From NCBI RefSeq assembly GCF_025149785.1, contig NZ_CP102277.1, forward strand, positions 2,976,001-3,040,000: a stretch of 64,000 bases of DNA, in the 5' to 3' direction. A model generated the notes under the pieces. The model was not told where the DNA came from, ran no database searches, and saw only the letters and a list, made by a program, of their open reading frames with translations. The position numbers and the translations under genes are program-made. Numbering within the stretch: position 1 is the stretch's first letter; each line of letters opens with the position of its first letter. Positions 1-8,734 of the stretch are shown here, piece by piece. This DNA comes from Coprococcus comes ATCC 27758 (GTDB lineage Bacteria > Bacillota > Clostridia > Lachnospirales > Lachnospiraceae).

Positions 1-330
1 CCATTCAATTGCACCTTCTGAAAGCTGTTCGTTAGAATCTGTTTTATATGCTTCTTTTTTCGCCGATATGTTTCCTACCGAATCTTTCTCAAAATACGGA
101 TTATCTACAAAATTTTTTGTACTATACGCTACCGAAGTCCTTTCCGCATTCACTTTTGCATCAAATACTTTATAGATAGAATATACAATCCCTTTTGATG
201 CATTCTCAATCGTAATACTGCCATTACCTCCTGCCCCCGATACACTTTCCTGTGCAAATGCCGTCATCGACATCCCCACGATCGTTACTGCCATTACCAA
301 AACGGATAACAGCCGTCTCAATTGTCTCAT
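1..330 (-). CDS. LPXTG-type major pilin, SpaH/EbpB family (N-terminal part, cut by window edge)
   Basis: The reading frame starts with ATG at 330 on the minus strand and is open to base 1 (110 codons). It begins with a signal peptide: basic MRQLRRLL, a hydrophobic stretch, then an AFA-Q cleavage site near residue 26. The mature start carries GSITIENASKGIVYSIYKVF, which resembles the N-terminal domain of SpaH/EbpB-type fimbrial shaft subunits of Gram-positive bacteria. Such proteins are exported, joined by a class C sortase through isopeptide bonds, and anchored in the wall. The sortase motif and Cna-B domains would lie beyond the left edge, so family membership is inferred from the N-terminus only. 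A ribosome binding site (AGAGAGGAAAAAG) precedes the start. Confidence 0.75.
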   Translation of the reverse strand, partial: MRQLRRLLSVLVMAVTIVGMSMTAFAQESVSGAGGNGSITIENASKGIVYSIYKVFDAKVNAERTSVAYSTKNFVDNPYFEKDSVGNISAKKEAYKTDSNEQLSEGAIEW

Positions 331-552
331 TCTTTTTCCTCTCTTTCTTTTTATTTTCGGATCCTTTCCTCATTTTACACATCCATACAACCGATTTCCG
401 TTTCTTTTCCGTCCAAAAACCGTTTCTTTTTCATCCTTTTTTTGTTTCTTTTACAAAATCTTTTGAACCATTCATTTTTTATTCCTTTTACAGCAGACAT
501 TCACAATCAAAAAACTGTACAAAAAATGTGTAGTCCAATAAAATCTCTTCAA

Positions 553-592
553 AAAAATCGGGAGGCTGTCTGATAACAGTCTCCCGATTTTT
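553..592. terminator. Strong bidirectional intrinsic terminator
   Basis: A GC-rich inverted repeat (AATCGGGAG.CTGT / ACAG.CTCCCGATT) is flanked by an A-run on the left and a T-run on the right. It lies 14 bases past the stop of the minus-strand regulator gene at 606 and can end that transcript. The rest of the gap from 331 to 605 is pyrimidine-rich on the plus strand, and I see no gene in it. Confidence 0.85.
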
Positions 593-605
593 GCTATATT
601 TCCCA

Positions 606-1058
606 TTATTCTTTTTGATTCAACAACGTTCCCAAAGTGTTTTCCGCCCAGCTGTAATTCGTCATATACACTCCTTTGAACAGCTTTTTATGTTTTTCCT
701 CATCCTCCAGGTAGTCATACAGATCACACTCCACATGCTCTGTGCGGATACGGCTCTCCTGATTTACCCGGTGCAGGACTCTTTCGATTCCGTATGCATT
801 TAACGTTCTCCGAAGTTCTTTTACCACTTTGCGGAATTTATCTTTTATTCTTTTTTCTGTACATTCATCCTCCCATAAATAACTGATCGCATCCCCCGTC
901 GTCACAAATCCTCCTCTTCTGTCAACCAGAAGTGCCAACAGTTCTTTGGCTTTCTTACATGAAAAAGGGATCGTTTCCCCATCCACAAAAATATCAAAAT
1001 AACCGAATGTGCGGATTACAATCCTTTTCTCTTCCATCTTTGTCAACTCACTATACAT
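606..1058 (-). CDS. Stand-alone SARP/OmpR-like winged-helix DNA-binding protein
   Basis: 150 residues. The segment RTFGYFDIFVDGETIPFSCK, followed by KAKELLALLVDRRGGFVTT and a helix rich in K/R (KRIKDKFRKVVKELRRTL), has the pattern of the winged-helix domain of SARP/AfsR-type activators. In that fold the last helix enters the DNA major groove. In Clostridia the domain is usually attached to a receiver or TPR domain. Here nothing precedes it and only about 45 residues follow, so it is either a truncated regulator or a minimal one. The ATG at 1058 was preferred over the one at 1076 because GGGGG lies nine bases before it. The target is unknown. No operon partner is adjacent. Confidence 0.65.
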   Translation of the reverse strand: MYSELTKMEEKRIVIRTFGYFDIFVDGETIPFSCKKAKELLALLVDRRGGFVTTGDAISYLWEDECTEKRIKDKFRKVVKELRRTLNAYGIERVLHRVNQESRIRTEHVECDLYDYLEDEEKHKKLFKGVYMTNYSWAENTLGTLLNQKE

Positions 1059-1180
1059 TCTCTTTTCCCCCTTCATTTAATGAGAATCTTTATCATCATA
1101 CACTATCCAAATGAGCAGACTCAACATTCCATGCCAAAACATTACTTTCGTAACTTTTTCACACTATTCGACATCCCACT

Positions 1181-1675
1181 TTAACATTCTCTTCTTCTGA
1201 AATCTTTCATCTCTTTTCCATCTAACGCTGCATATTCCAGAACATCATCTGTGTTATATACAAGCTTTAATGAGAAAAACGGCTGCTCATTTTCAAGGAG
1301 TTCAAAAAAGATCCGATCCCCTTCCCACAATTCCAGTTCTCCGATCTTAGACTTTTCTACCCATTCCAGTTCTCCTTCATCACACGCAATCGGCGTTCCT
1401 GTAAAACCATCTGCCGTATAAAGCGACATATATTCTACTACGTCTTCGCCATATACAAAGGTTACAATCCCACGATATCTCCAGGATGTCAGCGTGTATC
1501 CCGTCTCTTCCCATACCTCACGAAGAAGACATTCCTCCGGGCTTTCCCCTTTTTCAAAATGACCGCCTACTCCGATCCACTTGTCTTTATTGATATCATT
1601 TTCTTTGACAGTCCGGTGAAGCATCAGATATTTTCCATCCTGTTCAATATAACAAAGTGTGCTTAATTTTACCAT
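1181..1675 (-). CDS. NUDIX hydrolase (MutT / 8-oxo-dGTP diphosphatase type)
   Basis: 164 residues. A complete Nudix box is visible (GHFEKGESPEECLLREVWEE followed by TGY), which binds the metal and activates water for hydrolysis of a nucleoside diphosphate linked to another moiety. The opening MVKLSTLCYIEQDGKYLMLH and the motif W-I-G-V-G-G are those of small MutT-like 8-oxo-dGTP diphosphatases, which sanitise the nucleotide pool. The substrate is inferred from family likeness only. The start at 1675 has AAAGGGAA upstream. A longer frame continues to 1774, but that part lies in the repeat element at 1697-1919 and is not coding. Monocistronic by context. Confidence 0.9.
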   Translation of the reverse strand: MVKLSTLCYIEQDGKYLMLHRTVKENDINKDKWIGVGGHFEKGESPEECLLREVWEETGYTLTSWRYRGIVTFVYGEDVVEYMSLYTADGFTGTPIACDEGELEWVEKSKIGELELWEGDRIFFELLENEQPFFSLKLVYNTDDVLEYAALDGKEMKDFRRREC

Positions 1676-1696
1676 TTTACGTTCCCTTTCATACAC

Positions 1697-1919
1697 AAAA
1701 TATTTTGATGTTTGGGTCAAAAGGTATTTTGACCCCTTTGATACCAGATTGCTACGTGCTTTGCACTCTCGCAATCCTCAAAAACATTCGTAATCCGCTC
1801 ATTTTTCTTTAAAAAATGGCTACTTACTCATATTTTTGGCGGGTCAAGAGGTCAAAAAACCTCTTGCAAGCAAGCTTGCATCGGCTTTCTGACCTTTTGA
1901 CCCTGGTATCAATATTTTA
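1697..1919. repeat. MITE-like palindromic element, about 223 bp
   Basis: The two ends are imperfect inverted repeats of about 28 bp: AAAATATTTTGAT..GGGTCAAAAGGT at 1697-1725 and its reverse complement at 1892-1919. Each end contains further internal palindromes (GGGTCAAAAGGTATTTTGACCC at 1715-1736; GAGGTCAAAAAACCTC near 1848-1863). There is no transposase frame of its own. The structure suggests a small non-autonomous repeat. Its left end enters the region just upstream of the NUDIX gene's ribosome binding site. The remainder of the 1676-2160 gap holds a TATAAT-like box at 2114-2119 and nothing else I can name. Confidence 0.6.
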
Positions 1920-2160
1920 TGAAAATTATAATCTATCTTCTGGTATTTCTCAACTGCCATGACCTGTCTTTTTCCACCATTCCTCCTTCTCTTTAATTGC
2001 AAATATTGTCCGCAAATAGTATAATGATGTTTAAGGATTGTGGGAATTGCGTAGCAATGGAGCAATCCGGTTACATCAGTAAGTGGCAAAATTCACTTTT
2101 GACACTCACATCGTATAATATCTTCAAATAGACCAAAATTGTAGATAAGGAGTCTCTGTT

Positions 2161-5034
2161 TTGACAAAAGAAAACTATAAAATAAGCAAAATCCAGATCG
2201 GATTTTACTATCTTCTGATGTTCCTGATACTTATCTGGTTTCTGGTAATACAATTCACAGGAATTAACAATCACAATGCCAAAATCCAATCCAGCGACAT
2301 CACATATCGTGGTACTTTTACCTGGATTCACTCCGATGGAAGCAAAGAACAGATTGCCGTCCCCGGACATTACAATGTTCCTGCAAAAGAGACTATGGTC
2401 ATTACCACAACACTTCCTGAAAATTATACGCAAAGTTCACTTGCTATACGTTCCTCTCTGCAGGATATCCGTTTCTATATTGACGGAGTGCTTCGCACTG
2501 AATACTCAACCAAAGACCATCGACTGACTGGGAAAAATTCTGCCAGCTGTTATGTTTTCTGTCCTACTTCAGCAGCAGATGCAGGAAAAGAACTCCGTAT
2601 TGAGCTGACTACCAATACCTCTAACTATTCCGGTGTAGTCAATGAGATCTATTCCGGAGACAAGAGTGATATCTGGGAATATATTTTTGAATCTTACGGG
2701 CTTGAGACTATTATTGCTTTCTTTATCTTGTTCGCCGGTATCATTACCATCCTTTTCAGTATCGCACTCGGAATTGTCTATGACAGAAAATTCGATATGG
2801 AATATCTTGGATGGTGCATGACCATGGGAGCTACATGGATGCTCGGCGAATCCAAGCTCAGACAGCTTATAGTTCCGAATCCATCTGCACTGGGGACTTT
2901 ATGCTTTGTGATGATCATGCTCGTTCCGATCCCGGTACTTTTTTATGCAGATCTCATTCAGCAGGGGCGTTATAAAAAGCCTTACTTTTACCTCGGCTGT
3001 GCGGCATTTGGTAACTTTTTGATCTGTCTGGTTCTTCATCTGACTGGCACTGCTGATTTTATTGAAACTCTGCCGGGCGCCCACGTGATTCTTGCAGTCA
3101 CCTTCTTTCTGGTTTTCCTGACTTTCTGTCTGGATATGCGAAAGAAAGAATACCGGAAAAACAAATTGGTGCTGATTGGCCTGATCATTGCAATGCTTGC
3201 CATCGCCATCGAATCCATTTCTACATATTTTGTAGTTTTGATTTCCGGTCTTTTTATTGGTGGCAGCATGTTGATCCTTCTTTTCATTAACATTATCCGT
3301 ACAATAAAGAATGTGCATACCATTGAAATGCATCGTCAAAAAGAAGAGCTTTTGAAACGTAAACGGCAGATGGAAAAAATTTCCTTACAGATGATGCAGA
3401 CTCTCTCTACAACCATCGAGGCCAAGGACGAATACACCAGAGGGCACTCTCATCGTGTTGCGGAATACTCTGCACTGATTGCGCAGGAAATGGGTTGGAA
3501 TCGCTCTGAAATCGTCAATCTCCGACATGCAGCTCATCTGCATGATATCGGAAAAGTCGGCATCCCTGATATTATTTTAAACAAGCCATCCAAACTGACA
3601 AACGAAGAGTACGCTGTTATTAAGGAACATACGGTTATTGGTGCTGAGATTTTGAAAAATGTTTCGATCATCAATCATGTAACCGAAGTTGCCCGATCTC
3701 ATCATGAGCGTTATGATGGCCATGGTTATCCGGACGGTCTAAAAGGTGAAGAAATTCCGATCCATGCGCGAATCGTTGCTGTTGCTGACAGCTATGACGC
3801 AATGAATTCCCGCCGTATTTACCGTAATTCTCTTCCAAAAGAAACAATTTATGAAGAAATACGCAAAAACAGAGGAACTCAGTTCGATCCGGAAATCGCA
3901 GATATTTTTCTCAGACTGATGGATGAGAATCGTCTGACGATCACAGATACTTATCTGGAAATTGATGACGAGCCAGCTCTTCCTGGCATGGAATTTGAAA
4001 TCAGCAACTTCATTTCCAATGTTATGAATACGATGAAGAGCCAGGAGGAAGTAGAAAATTTTGACCTTCTTACCGGACTCCCTATGCGAAATACCGGTCA
4101 GAAAATGATCGCACAGCTGATGCAGGAACACAATGGCTGTCTGATCTTTATGGATATGGATAATCTGAAAAAGATAAATGATATCTACGGTCATAAAGCC
4201 GGCGACCGTGCACTGAAAGCACTTGGAGCTCTCCTCTCCGAGCATATCGGAAATTCGGTTGGCTGCAGGTTTGGTGGCGATGAATTCCTTCTTTTTGTAC
4301 CGGATGCCGGTAAAAATGAAATATCCGAGCTTATGGAAACTCTGTTTTCCCGCTTTGATTCTGAGAAGAAAAAAGATTTTGAGATCCGTGTTGCATCCAT
4401 TTCTGCCGGACTTTGCATGTGTACCAAGGGAGATTCCTTTGACGAGTGTTCTTCCAAAGCAGATAAAGCACTCTATTATGTCAAGCAAAACGGAAAACAC
4501 AATTTCTTTTTCTATCAACAGATGGACAATACCGTATTCCCGGTTTCCAGCGTAGCAAAAGATCTTTCCCTTGTGGCAAAAGCACTTCGCAACAGCGGAA
4601 ACTATTCCGGAGCACTTAATCTTAATTACCGTGAATTTTCTAAGATTTATGAGTACATCAACCAACTTGGAGAACGACATAAATACCATTGTTTCCTGGT
4701 CATGGTCACAATGGAAACCGCTCCGGATTCTATGATGTATATTGAAAATATTGAACAGGCACTGGAATACATGGAGGAAGCGATCCGTCACAAGATCCGT
4801 AGGATTGACGTGTGTACACGGTATAGTGCCATGCAGTATCTGATCATTTTATTTGAATCAGATGAAAGTCAGATTCCAAAAGTTATGGACCGTATTTTCA
4901 TTCAGTATTATAAACTGTACGATAAACGGGATTTCATTCCGAAGTATGAATATCTTCCGGTGAATGAACACTCGGAGGAAACAAATCCTCAAAACACTTC
5001 AGATCACCTTAACCAAGATATCCATCCAGTATAG
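2161..5034 (+). CDS. Membrane-bound HD-GYP / GGDEF cyclic-di-GMP protein
   Basis: 957 residues, starting with TTG at 2161; AAGGAG at 2147-2152 with an 8-base spacer fixes the start. One transmembrane helix (residues about 14-32), an extracellular beta-rich sensor (about 40-175) and six to seven further helices (about 180-380) resemble the 7TMR-DISM layout. A coiled linker follows, then an HD-GYP phosphodiesterase domain (about 415-590) with HDIGK, and HHERYDGHGYPDG intact, then a GGDEF cyclase domain (about 635-790) with FGGDEF intact, then about 165 residues of unknown fold. Both catalytic motifs are complete, so the protein could both break and make c-di-GMP in response to an external signal. 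Placing HD-GYP before GGDEF is the less common order. Single gene with its own terminator. Confidence 0.93.
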   Translation: MTKENYKISKIQIGFYYLLMFLILIWFLVIQFTGINNHNAKIQSSDITYRGTFTWIHSDGSKEQIAVPGHYNVPAKETMVITTTLPENYTQSSLAIRSSLQDIRFYIDGVLRTEYSTKDHRLTGKNSASCYVFCPTSAADAGKELRIELTTNTSNYSGVVNEIYSGDKSDIWEYIFESYGLETIIAFFILFAGIITILFSIALGIVYDRKFDMEYLGWCMTMGATWMLGESKLRQLIVPNPSALGTLCFVMIMLVPIPVLFYADLIQQGRYKKPYFYLGCAAFGNFLICLVLHLTGTADFIETLPGAHVILAVTFFLVFLTFCLDMRKKEYRKNKLVLIGLIIAMLAIAIESISTYFVVLISGLFIGGSMLILLFINIIRTIKNVHTIEMHRQKEELLKRKRQMEKISLQMMQTLSTTIEAKDEYTRGHSHRVAEYSALIAQEMGWNRSEIVNLRHAAHLHDIGKVGIPDIILNKPSKLTNEEYAVIKEHTVIGAEILKNVSIINHVTEVARSHHERYDGHGYPDGLKGEEIPIHARIVAVADSYDAMNSRRIYRNSLPKETIYEEIRKNRGTQFDPEIADIFLRLMDENRLTITDTYLEIDDEPALPGMEFEISNFISNVMNTMKSQEEVENFDLLTGLPMRNTGQKMIAQLMQEHNGCLIFMDMDNLKKINDIYGHKAGDRALKALGALLSEHIGNSVGCRFGGDEFLLFVPDAGKNEISELMETLFSRFDSEKKKDFEIRVASISAGLCMCTKGDSFDECSSKADKALYYVKQNGKHNFFFYQQMDNTVFPVSSVAKDLSLVAKALRNSGNYSGALNLNYREFSKIYEYINQLGERHKYHCFLVMVTMETAPDSMMYIENIEQALEYMEEAIRHKIRRIDVCTRYSAMQYLIILFESDESQIPKVMDRIFIQYYKLYDKRDFIPKYEYLPVNEHSEETNPQNTSDHLNQDIHPV

Positions 5035-5093
5035 AAATTTTACTACCTGAGACTTTTATCTGCTGTGAAATGCAATTTTCCAAACTTATTAAA

Positions 5094-5140
5094 AAATGAG
5101 GAAAACAACCGGTTTTCACTTCGATGTTTTCCTCATTTTT
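5094..5140 (+). terminator. Intrinsic terminator of the HD-GYP/GGDEF gene
   Basis: Inverted repeat ATGAGGAAAAC / GTTTTCCTCAT followed by TTTTT, 60 bases after the stop codon at 5034. The gap 5141-5440 after it has no credible gene; small frames there lack ribosome binding sites. Confidence 0.85.
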
Positions 5141-5424
5141 CTGTATTACTTGTTTATTCTTTTCTTCCTCTGACCTTTCCGGTCAGCAGTGCCACCACGA
5201 TCACTGCGCCTGCAAATATTGTCTATAGAAATCCCAACGAAATTTTCCGACTGTTTTCGAAATTGCCGTTTCAGCAGACTTATGCTACGATATCCATACG
5301 CAAACAAACTTCTTCTTGTTTGCAACCTTATCTATTCAACCCAATCTCATTTTCGGAGCCAGTTTCCGGCAACTTTTTCCGACAATGAACGACAACTGAA
5401 AATATCCGGATTGAGATCGCCTCT

Positions 5425-5455
5425 TTTACATATTCCCGTCATATGTTAATATAAT
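5425..5455 (+). promoter_or_regulatory. Probable sigma-A promoter of the Rpn-type gene
   Basis: TTTACA (5425-5430) and a perfect TATAAT (5450-5455) are separated by 19 bases, 50 bases ahead of the start codon at 5508. The spacer is slightly long, so the -35 assignment is less sure than the -10. Confidence 0.5.
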
Positions 5456-5507
5456 CATATAGCCTTTCTCCTTTCGGAACATTTTTATCTAATGAAAGGA
5501 GAAACAA

Positions 5508-6365
5508 ATGAACAAAAGAAAAGAATTCTCAAAACTTAATCTGTTGGACAGATTTTTATTCGATGAAGCAATGGAAGATTCAGAGAATATGAAAACGGTA
5601 CTGGATATTATTCTGGGGCAGGATATCCCACTTAGATTGCCACCACATTCTGAAAAAGAAATACGGACTTTTCCGGATAACCGGCAGGTCCGATTAGATG
5701 TCTATGCATGGGATGACGATGATACTGTGTACGATACAGAAGCGCAGAAGGAAGATACAAAGAATCTTCCCAAACGCAGCCGCTTCTATCAGGCGGTACT
5801 GGACAGTAATCTGCTACCGCCTGGAAGCGTTGATTTCAATAAACTAAATCGAGCTTTTATCATTCTGATCATGCCCTTTGATCCATTCGGAAAAGGATTT
5901 TACAAGTATACTTTCCGAATGAAATGCGAAGAATGTCCAGATCTTGATCTGCAAGATGATGCAACACGTATTTTTCTGAACTGCCATGGCACGCATCCTG
6001 AAATGGTATCACCGGAACTGATAGAGTTACTTCATTACATGGAAAAATCAACGAATGAGGTCGCGGGTTCGTGCACAAGCCAGAAGATTAAATTGCTCCA
6101 TCAGAAAGTCTGTCAGATCAGGTCGAACAAGAAAATGGAGGCGAAGTTCATGCGGGCATGGGAAGAAAGAGAAATAGAACGGCAAAAAGCCTTTGCTGAG
6201 GGTGAGGAAGCTGGAATCGAGACGGGAAAAACTCAAGGAAAAAATGACCTTTTAAAAAGTCAGGTCAAAAAGAAATTAGAAAAAAAATATTCCAAAGAAC
6301 AAATCGCAGATATGCTGGAAGAAGATATCGCAACCATTGAAACAATTATTAACGAATTACAATAG
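5508..6365 (+). CDS. Rpn family nuclease / PD-(D/E)XK transposase-like protein
   Basis: 285 residues. The N-terminus (KLNLLDRFLFDEAMED, then VLDIILGQDI) and the motif VRLDVYAWDDDDTVYDTEAQ belong to the PDDEXK_2 family, whose D and ExQ residues form a nuclease active site. Characterised relatives (Rpn proteins of E. coli) promote RecA-independent recombination; many copies in Clostridia have been linked to phage defence or simply to mobility. The C-terminal 70 residues form a charged helix with EGEEAGIETGKTQG, typical of the family. GAAAGGAG lies six bases before the ATG. It stands alone between two terminators. The biological role in this host is not known. Confidence 0.88.
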   Translation: MNKRKEFSKLNLLDRFLFDEAMEDSENMKTVLDIILGQDIPLRLPPHSEKEIRTFPDNRQVRLDVYAWDDDDTVYDTEAQKEDTKNLPKRSRFYQAVLDSNLLPPGSVDFNKLNRAFIILIMPFDPFGKGFYKYTFRMKCEECPDLDLQDDATRIFLNCHGTHPEMVSPELIELLHYMEKSTNEVAGSCTSQKIKLLHQKVCQIRSNKKMEAKFMRAWEEREIERQKAFAEGEEAGIETGKTQGKNDLLKSQVKKKLEKKYSKEQIADMLEEDIATIETIINELQ

Positions 6366-6433
6366 CTAAATGCTAGCCAGAAAGAGAAAAACTATCACTG
6401 ATATCTTTTCCTGCATACCAGATCACGACAGCA

Positions 6434-6471
6434 AGAGATCCCTGCACCATTTACGGCACAGGGATCCCTTT
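6434..6471. terminator. Bidirectional terminator between convergent genes
   Basis: Inverted repeat GATCCCTG.. / ..CAGGGATC between the end of the Rpn-type gene (plus strand) and the end of the alcohol dehydrogenase gene (minus strand). It can serve both transcripts; the flanking T-runs are modest. Confidence 0.7.
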
Positions 6472-6498
6472 AATCTCTTTCAGTTCCATTCCAATTAG

Positions 6499-7668
6499 CT
6501 AGAAGCACTCCAGAAATATTTCCAGAATCTCCTCATGTGTCATCTTCTTATAACTTCCATCCACCAGATAACAAGAATCCGCAATTTCTTTCAGATCCTC
6601 TTTTTTCTCCACGCCTACTTCCCGAAGTGTTGTCGGAAGTCCGATCTCTCTGATAAAATCAGCCAATGCCTCTACGCCAGCTTCAGCCATCTCTTCATCG
6701 GTACGTCCATTTCTCGGAATTCTCCATACATTTTCCGCAAACCGGGTAAATTTCTTTGCGCCTGCCTGACAGATATGCCGATAATAAACCGGATGCAGCA
6801 CAGCAAGTCCACATCCATGACTGCAGTTGGTATAAGCACTGATCTGATGCTCCATCTGATGGCATTCAAAATCACATTTTTTGCCGAGCTTGATGATCCG
6901 GTTCTCCGCCATGGTAGACAGCCACATCAGATTACTTCTTGCTGTATAATCCTCCGGATTTACCAATGCCGCACGAAGACTTGTTATCACGCCGCGCATC
7001 AGAGCTTCCGAAATATCATCTGATACGTTATCCTCGTCCGGCTCACTGAAATAAGTCTCCATAACGTGAGACAGGATATCAAAGCTTCCTGCCACCATCT
7101 GTTTTGTCGGAACAGTATAAGTGTAAGTCGGATCCATTAATGCAAATTCCGGATTGCATTTCGGATAATCCCGGTCTGTCTTTATCATGACCTCTTCATT
7201 GGTAATAACTGCTCCCCCGTTGCACTCGCTGCCTGTTCCGGACGCTGTTACGATCACGCCAAGTGGCATCGGTTCAAAATCCACAACACCCTTCTTCGCC
7301 CAGTACTCATCCCACACATCTTTCTCGCTGACCGCTGCCATGGAAATTGCCTTGCTACAGTCCATAACCGAACCGCCGCCGACTGCAAGGATCCAGTCCA
7401 CCTGTTTTTCCTTTACCAGCTTTGTGCCTTCAAGCACCTTCTTATAAGTCGGATTTTCCATGATCCCCGGAAATTCAATGATCGTTTTCCCGGCTTTTTC
7501 AAGTGCCGCTATGACTTCCTCATAAACTCCATTTTTCTTGATCGAGCCGCCGCCATAGGCAAGCAGAACCTTATCCCCATGCACCGCAGCGATTTTCGGC
7601 AGATACTCGCCGACACATCCTTTCCCGAAATATACTTTCGTTTTATTTTCAAAAATAAAGTTATTCAT
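6499..7668 (-). CDS. Iron-containing alcohol dehydrogenase (butanol dehydrogenase / YqhD-like)
   Basis: 389 residues, full length for group III metal-dependent alcohol dehydrogenases. Visible motifs are GGGSIKKNG and GGGSVMDCSKA (NAD(P) binding), GTGSECNGGAVITNE, and the metal-binding region GSFDILSHVMETYF followed by CHQMEHQISAY and SHGCGLAVLHPVYYRH, which supply the Asp and three His ligands. The enzyme should reduce aldehydes such as butyraldehyde to alcohols, re-oxidising NAD(P)H in fermentation. The cofactor preference cannot be read safely. The gene is monocistronic, with a good promoter about 100 bases upstream. Confidence 0.93.
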   Translation of the reverse strand: MNNFIFENKTKVYFGKGCVGEYLPKIAAVHGDKVLLAYGGGSIKKNGVYEEVIAALEKAGKTIIEFPGIMENPTYKKVLEGTKLVKEKQVDWILAVGGGSVMDCSKAISMAAVSEKDVWDEYWAKKGVVDFEPMPLGVIVTASGTGSECNGGAVITNEEVMIKTDRDYPKCNPEFALMDPTYTYTVPTKQMVAGSFDILSHVMETYFSEPDEDNVSDDISEALMRGVITSLRAALVNPEDYTARSNLMWLSTMAENRIIKLGKKCDFECHQMEHQISAYTNCSHGCGLAVLHPVYYRHICQAGAKKFTRFAENVWRIPRNGRTDEEMAEAGVEALADFIREIGLPTTLREVGVEKKEDLKEIADSCYLVDGSYKKMTHEEILEIFLECF

Positions 7669-7769
7669 CCTTTTTCTCCTTTATGTAATTTAAGCAAAAT
7701 ATGTTTCGGCAGATTTTCTTTTTTCAATAATCCATTCCGAAACATCCCTCTTTTGCCACAGATACTTAT

Positions 7770-7799
7770 ATTATAGTCCCTGAAAAAATTTATCGTCAA
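7770..7799 (-). promoter_or_regulatory. Sigma-A promoter of the alcohol dehydrogenase gene
   Basis: On the minus strand TTGACG (7799-7794) and TATAAT (7775-7770) are 18 bases apart. The expected start of transcription near 7763 leaves a leader of roughly 95 bases before the ATG at 7668. The rest of the 7669-7999 divergent gap shows a TATGAT box at 7957-7962 that may serve thrH, and no gene. Confidence 0.75.
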
Positions 7800-7999
7800 T
7801 ATCCTTCCGGTTTGCACACATTCCAAAATGGAACCCGCAATTTTCCCGACTGACTTCTTTACATGGTTTTCCATACCATCATGCAGTTTATACAGGTTTC
7901 TCTCCCACAATTTTTGATCAATTACAAAAAAGAATGCAAAATAAACAGATATATGGTATGATAGAAAGCAAAAAACAGAAAGTACAGGAGGGTTAACAT

Positions 8000-8602
8000 A
8001 TGTATATTACTTGTCTGGATGTCGAAGGAGTACTTGTACCGGAAATCTGGGTTGCATTTGCAGAAGCAAGTGGAATTCCGGAACTGAAAAGGACCACAAG
8101 AGATGAACCTGATTATAACAAATTGATGCGTTGGAGACTGGATACTTTAAAAGCGCATGGTCTCGGGATCAAAGAAATTCAGGAAACAATTTCCAAGATT
8201 GATCCGCTTCCGGGCGCAAAAGACTTCCTGGATGAGCTACGTTCCTTCACCCAGGTAATCCTTCTTAGTGATACCTTCACCGAATTTGCAATGCCGCTCA
8301 TGGAAAAGCTTGGTCATCCGACGCTTTTCTGCAACAGTCTGGAAATTGCAGAAAACGGCGAGATCACAGACTTCAAAATGCGTGTGGAAAATTCCAAACT
8401 AACAACCGTAAAGGCACTGCAATCCATCGGATTTGAAACGATTGCAAGTGGGGATTCTTACAACGATCTGGGTATGATCCAGGCAAGTAAGGCAGGATTT
8501 TTATTCCGTTCAACAGACAAGATCAAAGCGGATTATCCGCAGATCCCGGCATATGAAACCTATGAAGAGCTGCTTGGCGCAATTAAAGATGCAATGAAAT
8601 AA
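8000..8602 (+). CDS. thrH: Bifunctional phosphoserine phosphatase / homoserine phosphotransferase ThrH
   Basis: 200 residues, the usual ThrH length. HAD-superfamily motifs are all present: DVEGVLVPE (motif I, with the ThrH-type Asp-x-Glu), LLSDTF (motif II), K at about 144 and GDSYNDLGM (motif IV). ThrH removes phosphate from L-phosphoserine and can hand it to homoserine, linking serine and threonine synthesis. The reaction is inferred from close family likeness. CAGGAGGG sits nine bases before the ATG. Monocistronic, ending at a strong hairpin. Confidence 0.92.
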   Translation: MYITCLDVEGVLVPEIWVAFAEASGIPELKRTTRDEPDYNKLMRWRLDTLKAHGLGIKEIQETISKIDPLPGAKDFLDELRSFTQVILLSDTFTEFAMPLMEKLGHPTLFCNSLEIAENGEITDFKMRVENSKLTTVKALQSIGFETIASGDSYNDLGMIQASKAGFLFRSTDKIKADYPQIPAYETYEELLGAIKDAMK

Positions 8603-8637
8603 AAGATAATTGCATATTGCATGGCGATATGCGTAAA

Positions 8638-8686
8638 AAACCTTACCGGTTTTCAATTTTTACGTCTGAAAATTGGTAAGGTTTCT
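8638..8686 (+). terminator. Terminator of thrH
   Basis: AACCTTACC / GGTAAGGTT inverted repeat with TTTCTCTTTTTT behind it. A closely related hairpin stands at 14333-14378. Confidence 0.8.
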
Positions 8687-8734
8687 CTTTTTTATGCAAT
8701 ATAAAATAATGTCCGGTGATTACAAACACAGCCT

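Noticed and set aside
1844-2089. Minus-strand frame of 81 codons at the repeat element
   Set aside because: Most of it is the palindromic repeat and its flank; no homology and no proper start signal.
2105-2119. TTGACA and TATAAT before the HD-GYP/GGDEF gene as a promoter
   Set aside because: The spacer is only nine bases, far too short; the TATAAT may still be used with another -35 region.
3739-4791. Long minus-strand open frame (350 codons) opposite the HD-GYP/GGDEF gene
   Set aside because: It is the mirror of a clearly conserved coding sequence, has no ribosome binding site, and its translation is rich in His, Ile, Phe and Cys without domain pattern.
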